Notes under the pieces: generated by a model
Database searches by the model: none
Told to the model about the DNA's origin: nothing
Seen by the model: only the letters and a program-made list of their open reading frames with translations
Assembly: GCF_017813245.1 (NCBI RefSeq)
Contig: NZ_JAGIQL010000019.1
Location: 1-60,513 of the forward strand
DNA length: 60,513 nt
Reading direction: 5' to 3'
Origin: Streptomyces montanisoli
Lineage (GTDB): Bacteria > Actinomycetota > Actinomycetes > Streptomycetales > Streptomycetaceae
Shown here: piece by piece, positions 51,457 to 59,353 of the stretch
Layout: each line of letters starts with the position of its first letter
Position numbering within the stretch: the stretch's first letter is position 1
Made by a program: the position numbers and the translations under genes

Positions 51457-51468
51457 GACAACGTTGTC
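51457..51468. promoter_or_regulatory. 12-bp palindrome GACAACGTTGTC upstream of the GH92 gene
   Basis: A perfect palindrome 34 nt upstream of the mannosidase start codon, with the central ACGT and GACAA arms common in LacI-family operators of actinomycete glycosidase genes. Regulator not in the window. Confidence 0.65.
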
Positions 51469-51605
51469 AGGTTCCTGCCGGGTCACGTTATCCGGGGAAC
51501 TGTAGGGACCGTCAAGGGTGTTGCCGAGGTTACTCACGGGTGGTCAGCCCGCTGTCGCCCGGCGCGCCCGAAGATCACCGGGTTGCGCGTTGTCGTCGCC
51601 ACAAC

Positions 51606-51647
51606 CGTTCATTACAGTGAACGAAAAGTGTGCGTTATAGCGAACGC
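51606..51647. promoter_or_regulatory. Tandem dyads upstream of the XRE-cupin gene
   Basis: CGTTCA-TTACAG-TGAACG (51606-51623) and GCGTT-ATAGCG-AACGC (51632-51647) are two related inverted repeats with CGTT/AACG arms, ending 16 nt before the GTG start. Likely autoregulatory operators; the second overlaps a possible -10 (TATAGC). Confidence 0.6.
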
Positions 51648-51663
51648 TTGGAGAGGTGCCACG

Positions 51664-52236
51664 GTGAGCGCTGACCCCCGCGAGAGATCCGTGCGGGACG
51701 TCCTGGCCGCCAACCTGAAGGCCGCGAGGGCCAGGAAGAGCATGTCGCTCTCCCGGCTCGCCCGGCTCTCGGACCTCAGCAAGGCGACACTCTCCCAACT
51801 GGAGTCAGGGGCGGGCAACCCCACCATCGAGACCGTCTCCAGCCTCGCGCGCGCCCTCGGCGAGCCCCTCGCGCGCCTCCTCGAACCGCCCGCCCGCCGG
51901 GACATGGCCGTGGTCAGGGCCGGCGACCTGGCCCCGCTCACCGGTGAGGGCGCGTGCCTGCGCCACTACGGGAGGATCGAGAGCGGTGGGCTCGTCTGCG
52001 ACCTCTACGAACAGCGGATCGGCGCGGGGGAGCGCGGGGAGTGCCCCGTGCGCGAGGGAACCGAGCACGCGGTGGTCCAGGCCGGGCGCCTCGACGTGTT
52101 CGTCGACGGGGACCGCGTCAGCCTCGGCCCCGGCGACTACGTGTCGTTCGACGCCGCCCTCCCGCACGCCTACGCCGCTCCCGGCGAGCCCGTACGGTCC
52201 GTGCTCCTCGTCAACCTCCCCCGTGAAGTCCCTTAG
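51664..52236 (+). CDS. XRE regulator with C-terminal cupin domain
   Basis: A 190-residue regulator: helix-turn-helix at about 12-68 (LAANLKAARARKSMSLSRLARLSDLSKATLSQLESGAGNPTIETVSSLARALGEPLARLL) and a cupin at about 85-185 (YEQRIGAGERGECPVREGTEHAVVQAGRLDVFVDGDRVSLGPGDYVSFDAALPHAYAAPGEPVRSVLLVN). Similar proteins sense small metabolites, often amino acids or peptides. GTG 51664 has GGAGAGG 7 nt upstream. Located just ahead of the broken M24 peptidase and second peptide importer, which it may control. Confidence 0.88.
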   Translation: MSADPRERSVRDVLAANLKAARARKSMSLSRLARLSDLSKATLSQLESGAGNPTIETVSSLARALGEPLARLLEPPARRDMAVVRAGDLAPLTGEGACLRHYGRIESGGLVCDLYEQRIGAGERGECPVREGTEHAVVQAGRLDVFVDGDRVSLGPGDYVSFDAALPHAYAAPGEPVRSVLLVNLPREVP

Positions 52237-52245
52237 GTGAGACCA

Positions 52246-52315
52246 TTGACACCCCCCAGGAGGTGCCTTAGTTTCTGGGTGTTCGCTGTATGGAACGTAG
52301 ACAGTTCGGTTCCAT
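52246..52315 (+). promoter_or_regulatory. Promoter and inverted repeat upstream of the M24 peptidase
   Basis: TTGACA (52246-52251), 17-bp spacer, TAGTTT (52269-52274): a near-consensus vegetative promoter just after the XRE-cupin stop. Downstream, ATGGAAC (52290-52296) and GTTCCAT (52309-52315) form a 7-bp inverted repeat with a 12-bp spacer, a candidate operator in the leader. Confidence 0.65.
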
Positions 52316-52397
52316 GTGTGACATCGCGTGCGGGGGAGAACTGATCGTCCGCCACGGCAGCCCCCGAAGGACCACTGCACCGAAGGGCGGATCCGGC

Positions 52398-53739
52398 ATG
52401 AACGAATCACTCTCCACCGCACCTGCCCGCCTTCCCCGGCTGGGCGAACTCCCCTCGTTCGTCGAGCTGATGGGAGCCGGCTGGGCGGACGCGGACCGTA
52501 CGCCCGGCCTGGTGCCGGGCGCCGTCGCCGCGGCCGCCGCGCACCGGGAACTGCTCGGCGCGCTCCATCCGGGCAGGGCGCTCGTGGTGGGATCGGGCAG
52601 CGCCCCGGTCCGCAGCAACGACACGTACTACGACTTCCGTCCGGACAGCGACTTCCTGTGGCTGACCGGCGCGCCCGTGGAGCGCGCGGTCCTGGTGCTC
52701 ACCCCGGCGGGCGCGGGACACGACGCCGTGCTGTACCTGCCGGAGCCGGCACGCCCGGGCGGTCACGCGTTCTTCACCGACGCGGCGCGCGGCGAACTGT
52801 GGGCAGGACCCGTACCGGGCGCGGCCGACTGGCGCGACGCGCTGGGCATCGACGTGCGCGACACGGAAGGACTCGGCACCGCACTCGGCCGGCTCCGCGA
52901 CCCGCTCGTCGCCGGGACGCTCGACGGGAACACGCTCGCCGCACACGGCCTCGCGCCGTCGGGCGAGCTCGGGCTTCGCGGCCGTCACCGCCGAGATACC
53001 AGCCGCCGTGCGGGGCGGCGGGGAGCGCTGGCTCCAGGGCACCTTCGACCGCCACGCGCGCACCGTCGGCAACGGCCCCGGCTACGCCACCATCGTCGGC
53101 AGCGGCAAGCACGCGCCGACCCTGCACTGGGTGCGCTGCGACGGCCCGGTGGCCGAGGACGACCTCCTCCTGCTCGACATGGGTGTGGAGACGCGCAGCC
53201 ACTACACGGCCGACGTCACCCGCACCTTCCCCGCCGGCGGCACGTTCTCGCCGGTCCAGCGCCAGGTGCACGACCTCGTCGAGCGCGCGCACCGCGCGGG
53301 CCTCGCCGCCGTCGGCCCCGGCCGCCCCTTCACCGACTTCCACCACGCCTCGATGGAGGTGATCGCGCGCGGCCTGCACGACTGGGGGCTCCTCCCGGTC
53401 TCCGTCGACGAGGCGCTCGGCGACCGGGGCCAGCACCACCGCCGCTACCTCATCTGCGGCATCGGCCACCACCTCGGCCTCGACGTCCACGACTGCGCAC
53501 GCTCCACGTACGAGGCCTACCACGGCAGGACGATGGCGCCCGGCATGGTCCTGACCGTCGAGCCCGGCCTCTACTTCCACGCCCACGACCTCACCGTCCC
53601 GCCGGAGTTGCGCGGCATCGGGGCGCGCATCGAGGACGACGTCCTCGTCACCGCCGACGGCTCGGACGTCCTGTCCGGCGCGCTGCCGCTCGACGCGCCA
53701 GGCCTGGAGCGCTGGATGCGGACCCCGCAGTCCTCCTAG
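52398..53739 (+). pseudogene. Frameshifted, internally deleted M24 Xaa-Pro aminopeptidase
   Basis: The N-terminal AMP_N part (ATG 52398 to about 52975: LVVGSGSAPVRSNDTYYDFRPDSDFLWLTG, VLYLPEPARPGGHAFFTD) is in one frame. The catalytic part (from about 52980, FAAVTAEIPAAVRGGGERW then ATIVGSGKHAPTLHWVRCDG) is in another. Between them the usual linker with the 'LRLVKD.WE...LR.A...T..GF' helix is missing, so about 40 codons were lost together with the frame. All five metal ligands survive: Asp of LLDMGVE, Asp of TADVTRTF, His of GIGHHLG, Glu of TVEPGLY and Glu of ARIEDDV. A GTG at 53008 could restart translation of the catalytic half, but no ribosome site is clear. It precedes the second peptide importer. 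Confidence 0.8.
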
Positions 53740-53744
53740 TCCGC

Positions 53745-53820
53745 CCCACCGCCGCACACGCCCCCCACCCCGCCGCACACGTCCCCCTCCGCCCCGCCGC
53801 ACACGTCCCCCACTCCGCCC
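53745..53820. repeat. Imperfect tandem repeat, three ~22-bp units
   Basis: The core CCGCCGCACACG followed by a C-rich stretch occurs three times between the M24 remnant and the substrate-binding protein gene (near 53749, 53769 and 53794). The spacing varies by a few C/T bases. The strand is almost purine-free, so it may also form unusual structure. Confidence 0.7.
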
Positions 53821-53842
53821 ACGCGCAACCCATCGAGGTCCC

Positions 53843-55387
53843 ATGCGCCCACGTACCCTCGCCGCGGGAGCCGTCGCGGCCTCGGCGGCACTCCTGCTGA
53901 CCGCGTGCTCCACACCCGGCGGCGGCGCCATCGCAGGCGCCGGCTCCGACACGCTCGTCATCTCCACACCCACCGAGCCCGACAGCCTCGACCCGACGTT
54001 CGCCGACACCTTCGCCGCCAGGATGGTGTTCACCAGCTTCTGCGAGAAGCTCTACGACGTCGACTCCCACCTCAAGATCGTGCCGCAACTCGCCGCCGGC
54101 ATGCCGAAGATGTCCGACGGCGGCAGGACGATGGACATCCCGCTGCGCAAGGGCATCAGGTTCAACGACGGCACACCGCTCGACGCGGCCGCCGTCAAGA
54201 CCACACTCGACCGCGACCTGACGGCGAAGGCCTCCGCCCGCGCAGGCGAGCTCAACGCGGTCTCCCGGGTCGAGGTCAAGGACCCGGACACCGTGCGGCT
54301 CGTGCTCAAACACCCCTCGGCCCCGCTGCTCTCCCAACTCGCCGACCGGTCCGGCCTCGTGATGTCGCCCACCGCGCTGAAGAAACTCGGCGCCAGGTTC
54401 GGCACGGCCCCTGTGTGCGTGGGCCCCTTCTCCTTCAAGAGCCGCGTCTCGGGCAACCAGATCTCCTTCGCCAAGTCGCCCTACTACTACGACCGCGCCA
54501 AGGTGAGGCTCAGCGGCATCGTCTACCGGTTCATCAAGAACTCCAGCGTGGCCACCGCCAACCTGGAGTCGGGCGACATCCAGGCCGCCGAGCACCTCGA
54601 CGCCAGCGACGCCCTGAACCTGGAGAACGAGGGGCGCGAGAAGGTCCTGCACTCCGACACCATCGCCTACCAGTCGATCTCCATCAACGTGCGCAAGAAC
54701 GCGAAGACCGCGCTCAGCCACTCGTCCGGCCTGCGCAAGGCCTTCGAGATGAGCATCAACAGGAACGCGCTCAACCAGGCGGTGTGGAACGGGCAGATGG
54801 TCCCCGACTGCGGCCCCCTGCCGGTGCAGAGCCCCCTGCGCACCGCTCCCCACTGCACGCCGTTCGACCCCGGGGCCGCGCGCGCCCTCGTCAAGAAGTC
54901 CGGTGTGAAGACCCCCGTCCCCGTCGAGCTGATGGTGCCCACGGGCGCCGCCAGCCAGCGCGAGGCGCAGGTCATCCAATCCATGGCCGAGGACGTCGGC
55001 TTCAAGGTCAGTGTGCGCCCGATCGACCTCGTCTCGGGACTCGACCTCGCGCGCAAGGGCCAGTTCGACACGTTCCTCGAAGGATGGTCGGGACGCGTCG
55101 ACCCCGACGGCGACACCAACGACATCATCACCACGGGCGGATCGAACAACTTCTCCGGCTCCGACGACAAGACCGTCGACCGGCTGATCGCCCAGGCCGC
55201 GCAGACGAACGACAGCGAGAAGCGTGCCGCGCTCTACGCCGCCGCCGTACGCCGGGTCGGCCAGAACCGCTCCCTGCTCTACCTCTACCACGACCGCTGG
55301 TTCGTCGGCACGAGCGACAAGCTGCACGGCGTCGTCTACCCGCCGGACGGCATCCCCCGGTTCAAGACCGCCTACCTGTCCCGCTGA
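53843..55387 (+). CDS. Second peptide ABC transporter substrate-binding lipoprotein
   Basis: A 514-residue SBP family 5 lipoprotein with lipobox LLTAC (Cys22). Blocks: TLVISTPTEPDSLDPTFADTFAARMVFTSFCEKLYD, GRTMDIPLRKGIRFNDGTPLDAAAVKTTLDR, VGPFSFKSRVSGNQISFAKSPYYYD, and the late GRVDPDGDTNDIITTGGSNNFSGSDDKTVDRLI. The FNDGTPLDA and DSLDP patterns resemble dipeptide/glutathione-type binding proteins. First gene of a five-gene importer operon ending next to a gamma-glutamyltransferase. ATG 53843 has GAGG 5-6 nt upstream. Confidence 0.92.
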   Translation: MRPRTLAAGAVAASAALLLTACSTPGGGAIAGAGSDTLVISTPTEPDSLDPTFADTFAARMVFTSFCEKLYDVDSHLKIVPQLAAGMPKMSDGGRTMDIPLRKGIRFNDGTPLDAAAVKTTLDRDLTAKASARAGELNAVSRVEVKDPDTVRLVLKHPSAPLLSQLADRSGLVMSPTALKKLGARFGTAPVCVGPFSFKSRVSGNQISFAKSPYYYDRAKVRLSGIVYRFIKNSSVATANLESGDIQAAEHLDASDALNLENEGREKVLHSDTIAYQSISINVRKNAKTALSHSSGLRKAFEMSINRNALNQAVWNGQMVPDCGPLPVQSPLRTAPHCTPFDPGAARALVKKSGVKTPVPVELMVPTGAASQREAQVIQSMAEDVGFKVSVRPIDLVSGLDLARKGQFDTFLEGWSGRVDPDGDTNDIITTGGSNNFSGSDDKTVDRLIAQAAQTNDSEKRAALYAAAVRRVGQNRSLLYLYHDRWFVGTSDKLHGVVYPPDGIPRFKTAYLSR

Positions 55388-55420
55388 CCTGCCTCCATCC
55401 CAGGAAGATCCGCATGTCTC

Positions 55421-56374
55421 ATGATTGAGTTCATACTCCGTCGCACAGGCGCCGCCGTGATCACGCTCTTCCTCGCCAGCATCGCGGTGTTCCTCGGGGT
55501 GCGTGCCCTGCCCGGCGACCCGGCCACCGTGCTCGCGGGCGAGAGCCCCACACCGCAGGTGGTCGCCGCGATCCGCAAGCAGTTCGGGCTCGACCAGCCG
55601 CTGCCGGTCCAGTACCTCCACTACATGGGGCAGGCGCTGCAGGGCAACCTCGGCTCCTCCACCCAGGACAAGGCCCCCGTCACCCAGGTGCTCGGCGAAC
55701 GGCTCCCCGTCACACTGGAACTCACCTTCCTCGCCATCCTCGTCGGCGTCCTGGTCGGTGTGCTGGCCGGCATCGTCTCCGCGGTGCGCAGGGGCACGGC
55801 ACTCGACTACGCGGCCAACGGATTCGGCCTGTTCGGCCTGTCCGTGCCGCACTTCTGGCTCGGACTGCTCGGCATCGTCGTGTTCTCCGTGCACTGGCAC
55901 ATCCTGCCCGCCTCCGGCTTCGTGGGGCTCGCGGACGATCCCGTCGGCAACCTCGAACGCATGGTGATGCCCGTCCTCGTGCTCGGCCTCGGCCTCGCCG
56001 CCGTCGTGATGCGGCAGACCCGCTCGTCCCTGCTCAGCCAGCTCGGGGCCGACTACGTGCGCACCGCACGGTCCAAGGGGCTCTCGCGCGGCCAGCAGAT
56101 CAGGCACGCGCTGCGCAACAGCCTCACCACCGTCACCACCGTCGTCGGCCTCCAGCTCGCCGGGCTCATCAGCGGCGCCGTCATCACCGAGCAGATCTTC
56201 GTCATCCCCGGCTTCGGCAAGCTCATCGTCGACGGGGTCTCCTCACGCAACTACCCCGTCATCCAGGGCGCCGTCCTGGTCACCGTCGCGGGCTACGTCG
56301 TCATCAACCTCCTCGTGGACGTCGCGTACGCCTACCTCGATCCACGCCTGCGCATGGCTGGAGGCTCGCAGTGA
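55421..56374 (+). CDS. Peptide ABC transporter permease (DppB-like)
   Basis: A 317-residue permease: IEFILRRTGAAVITLFLASIAVFLGVRALPGDPA, and EAA loop ADYVRTARSKGLSRGQQIRHALRNSLTTV. The ATG at 55421 is 13 nt from AGGAAG. A better-placed ATG (55414) opens a four-codon reading frame (M-S-H-D-stop) in another frame whose stop overlaps the permease start region, suggesting coupling by re-initiation. Confidence 0.92.
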   Translation: MIEFILRRTGAAVITLFLASIAVFLGVRALPGDPATVLAGESPTPQVVAAIRKQFGLDQPLPVQYLHYMGQALQGNLGSSTQDKAPVTQVLGERLPVTLELTFLAILVGVLVGVLAGIVSAVRRGTALDYAANGFGLFGLSVPHFWLGLLGIVVFSVHWHILPASGFVGLADDPVGNLERMVMPVLVLGLGLAAVVMRQTRSSLLSQLGADYVRTARSKGLSRGQQIRHALRNSLTTVTTVVGLQLAGLISGAVITEQIFVIPGFGKLIVDGVSSRNYPVIQGAVLVTVAGYVVINLLVDVAYAYLDPRLRMAGGSQ

Positions 56375-57276
56375 ACGAAACAGCCGTCGACGAGACGGGC
56401 CTCGCCGCCGGCCAGGCCGCCGGGGCCGAGGCGGCCGCCCTGGGCACCGGGTGGCGGCGCAGCCTGCACAGGCTGCTCGGCCGCAGGATGGCCGTCATCG
56501 GCGCGGTCATGGTCGTCGTCTTCCTCGGCGTCGCGCTCATCGGGCCGTACGTCGCGGGCAGTTCGACCAGGCTCGGGCTGACGGACATCCTCGCGGGACC
56601 GTCGGGCGCGCACTGGCTCGGCACCGACGACCTCGGCCGCGACGTGGTCGCGCGCATCTGCAACGGCGCGCGCGTGTCGCTGCTCGCCGGAGTGGTGTCG
56701 TCCGCCCTCGCCATGGCCGTCGGGGTGCCCGTCGGCCTCGCCGCCGGCTACTTCAGGGGCTGGACCGACTCCGTGCTCATGCGGATCAACGACGTCGTCC
56801 TGTCGTTCCCGTACCTGATCTTCGCCGTGGGCATGGCGGCCATCCTCGGCCCGTCGCTGCACAACGTGATCATCGCGCTCGCGGTCGCCGAGGTCCCGTC
56901 CGTCATCCGCGTCGTCCGCGGCGAGACGCTCGTGCTCAGGCAGCAGGACTTCGTCCAGGCGGCCGTCGCCGACGGCACGCGCGACCTCGCGATCATGTGG
57001 CGGTCCATCCTGCCGAACATGACGAACACACTGATCGTGAAGGCCACCGTGGCCGTCCCCGCCGGCATCCTCGGCGAGGCGGCGCTCAGCTTCCTCGGCC
57101 TCGGCGTTCAGCCGCCCCAGGCCTCCTGGGGCGTCATGCTGACGAGCGCCCAGCAGTTCCTCGCGCAGGACCCGCTGCTCGCCGTCTTCCCGGGCGTCGC
57201 CATCGCCCTCACCACGCTCGGCTTCAACCTCCTCGGTGACGGCCTGCGCGACGTGCTCGACCCCAGGGAGCTGTGA
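56371..57276 (+). CDS. Peptide ABC transporter permease (DppC-like)
   Basis: A 301-residue permease with RRMAVIGAVMVVVFLGVALIGPYVAG, the signature GTDDLGRDVVARICNGARVSLLAGVVSSALAMAVGVPVG and EAA loop QDFVQAAVADGTRDLAIMWRSILPNMTN. GTG start overlaps the previous stop (GTGA). Confidence 0.92.
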   Translation: MNETAVDETGLAAGQAAGAEAAALGTGWRRSLHRLLGRRMAVIGAVMVVVFLGVALIGPYVAGSSTRLGLTDILAGPSGAHWLGTDDLGRDVVARICNGARVSLLAGVVSSALAMAVGVPVGLAAGYFRGWTDSVLMRINDVVLSFPYLIFAVGMAAILGPSLHNVIIALAVAEVPSVIRVVRGETLVLRQQDFVQAAVADGTRDLAIMWRSILPNMTNTLIVKATVAVPAGILGEAALSFLGLGVQPPQASWGVMLTSAQQFLAQDPLLAVFPGVAIALTTLGFNLLGDGLRDVLDPREL

Positions 57277-58259
57277 TGCCACTCCTCGAAGTGACGGACC
57301 TGCGGGTCCAGTACCGGACGGAGGACGGCCCCGTCCACGCCGCCAAGGACGTGTCCTTCTCGCTGGAGCGCGGCGAGATCCTCGCGCTCGTCGGGGAGTC
57401 GGGATGCGGCAAGACCGCCACCGCCATGGCCGTGCCGCGGCTGCTGGACGGCGGCAACGCGACGATCGGCGGCAAGGTCGTCCTCGACGGCACCGAGCTG
57501 ACGCGGCTGCCCGAGAAGCGCATGCAGGACATCAGGGGCAAGGATATCTCCGTCGTCTTCCAGGAGCCCATGACGTCCCTCAACCCCGCCTACACGATCG
57601 GCAAGCAGATCGGAGAGGTCATCAGGCGCCACACCGACATGAACCGCGGGCAGGTGCGCGAACGCGTCGTGGAGCTGCTGGAACTCGTCGGCATGCCTGA
57701 CGCACGCCGGCGGCTCGGCGCCTACCCGCACGAGCTCTCCGGCGGCATGCGGCAGCGCGTGATGATCGCCACCGCCGTCGCCTGCGACCCCAAGGTCCTC
57801 ATCGCCGACGAACCCACCACCGCGCTCGATGTGACCATCCAGGCAGCCGTGCTCGACATCATCCGCAGGCTGCGCGAGGAACTCGGCACGGCCGTCATCC
57901 TCATCACCCACGACCTCGGTGTCGTCGCGGAGGTCGCCGACCACGTCGTCGTGATGTACTCCGGGCGCCACGTCGAGCACGCCCCCACCGCGGCCCTCTT
58001 CGACAAGCCGCAACACCCCTACACGCTCGGCCTGATGGACGCACTGCCCGCACGCGCCGCGCGCCGCGGCGGCCGGCGCCGGCTCACCGAGATCCCCGGC
58101 ATGGTGCCGCCGCCCACCACCGACCCCGACGCCTGCCAGTTCGCGCCCCGCTGCGCGCGCGCCGACGCGGGCTGCACCGCGAAGCGGCCCGCCCTGAGCC
58201 GGGTCGACGACGGCCACCTGGTCGCCTGCTACCACCCGGGCCCTGGAGGGACCGCATGA
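57276..58259 (+). CDS. Peptide ABC transporter ATP-binding protein (DppD-like)
   Basis: A 327-residue ATPase: Walker [10 protein letters not shown], signature [10 protein letters not shown], Walker [14 protein letters not shown]-loop and H-switch LITHDLG, and the C-terminal oligopeptide motif with Cys residues [19 protein letters not shown]. The start is ATG 57276 (TGATG with the upstream stop, GGGAG 5 nt upstream); GTG 57273 is also possible. Confidence 0.93.
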   Translation: MPLLEVTDLRVQYRTEDGPVHAAKDVSFSLERGEILALVGESGCGKTATAMAVPRLLDGGNATIGGKVVLDGTELTRLPEKRMQDIRGKDISVVFQEPMTSLNPAYTIGKQIGEVIRRHTDMNRGQVRERVVELLELVGMPDARRRLGAYPHELSGGMRQRVMIATAVACDPKVLIADEPTTALDVTIQAAVLDIIRRLREELGTAVILITHDLGVVAEVADHVVVMYSGRHVEHAPTAALFDKPQHPYTLGLMDALPARAARRGGRRRLTEIPGMVPPPTTDPDACQFAPRCARADAGCTAKRPALSRVDDGHLVACYHPGPGGTA

Positions 58260-59353
58260 ACGACATACCCGAGCAGCCGGGCGCCGCGGCACAACCACCC
58301 GGCCCCGGCGGCCCAGCGGCCGACGACCCGGTACTCGACGTGCGCGGGCTGGTCAAGCACTACCCCGGCAGGTCGCGCGCCGCCCGCAGGAACGGCCCGA
58401 TCCGCGCCGTCGACGGCGTCGACCTGCGCATCGGCAGGGGAGAGGTGCTCGGCCTCGTCGGCGAGTCCGGCAGCGGCAAGTCCACCGTCGGCAAGTGCGT
58501 CGCACGCCTCACCGACCCCACCGAGGGCCGCATCGAACTCCTCGGCCGCGACATCTCCACCATCAACCGCCGCGCGATGCGGCCCCTGCGACGCGACGTC
58601 CACGTCGTCTTCCAGGACGCCTACTCCTCGCTGGACCCCCGGATGAAGATCGGCGACATCGTGGGCGGGCCGCTGCGCCAGCACGGCGAGGGCGACGCGG
58701 CGCAGCGCCGCCGCAGGGCCCTCGACATGCTCGAACGTGTGGGTTTCCGCGCCCGGATGGCCACGCGCTTCCCGCACGAGCTCTCCGGCGGCCAGCGCCA
58801 GCGCGTCGCGCTCGCCCGCGCCCTCGTCATGGCGCCACGGCTCGTCGTCGCCGACGAACCGGTCTCCGCACTCGACGTGTCCGTCCAGGCGTCCATACTC
58901 AACCTGCTCCTCGACCTCCAGGCCGACATGGGCTTCTCCTGCCTGTTCATCACCCACGACCTGTCCGTCGTCGAGTTCATCAGCGACCGCATCGCCGTCA
59001 TGTACCTCGGCAGAATCGTCGAGACCGCGACCCGCGAAGAGCTCTTCGCACACCCCCAGCACCCGTACACGCAGGCGCTGCTGTCCGCGGCGCCCGTGCC
59101 GGACCCGCGCACCACCAGGGCCGCCGGACGTGTCGTCCTGCGCGGCGACCTGCCCAGCCAGGCCACCCGCATTCCCGGCTGCCCCTTCCACCCCCGCTGC
59201 CCCGTCGCCGTGGACCGCTGCCGCACCGAGGTGCCCCCGCTCGCCGGTGTCACCCGCGCCGACCACCCCGTCTCCTGCCACCTCGTGGACCCGGCGACCG
59301 GCGGCCCCGACATCACCCAGGGAAGGAACGGCGTTGTTCACCACACGTCCTGA
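58256..59353 (+). CDS. Peptide ABC transporter ATP-binding protein (DppF-like)
   Basis: A 365-residue ATPase: Walker A GESGSGKST, LSGGQRQRVA, LVVADEPVSALD, FITHDLSVVEFISDRIAVMYLGRIVE and the C-terminal CPFHPRCPVAVDRCRTEVPPL. ATGA overlap with the DppD-like gene. Its last 20 nt overlap the start of the gamma-glutamyltransferase gene, indicating one transcript. Confidence 0.93.
   Translation: MNDIPEQPGAAAQPPGPGGPAADDPVLDVRGLVKHYPGRSRAARRNGPIRAVDGVDLRIGRGEVLGLVGESGSGKSTVGKCVARLTDPTEGRIELLGRDISTINRRAMRPLRRDVHVVFQDAYSSLDPRMKIGDIVGGPLRQHGEGDAAQRRRRALDMLERVGFRARMATRFPHELSGGQRQRVALARALVMAPRLVVADEPVSALDVSVQASILNLLLDLQADMGFSCLFITHDLSVVEFISDRIAVMYLGRIVETATREELFAHPQHPYTQALLSAAPVPDPRTTRAAGRVVLRGDLPSQATRIPGCPFHPRCPVAVDRCRTEVPPLAGVTRADHPVSCHLVDPATGGPDITQGRNGVVHHTS

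Noticed and set aside
53648..56107. 819-codon minus-strand frame across the M24 remnant and second importer
   Set aside because: Antisense shadow of real plus-strand transporter genes with clear motifs; no family resemblance of its own.
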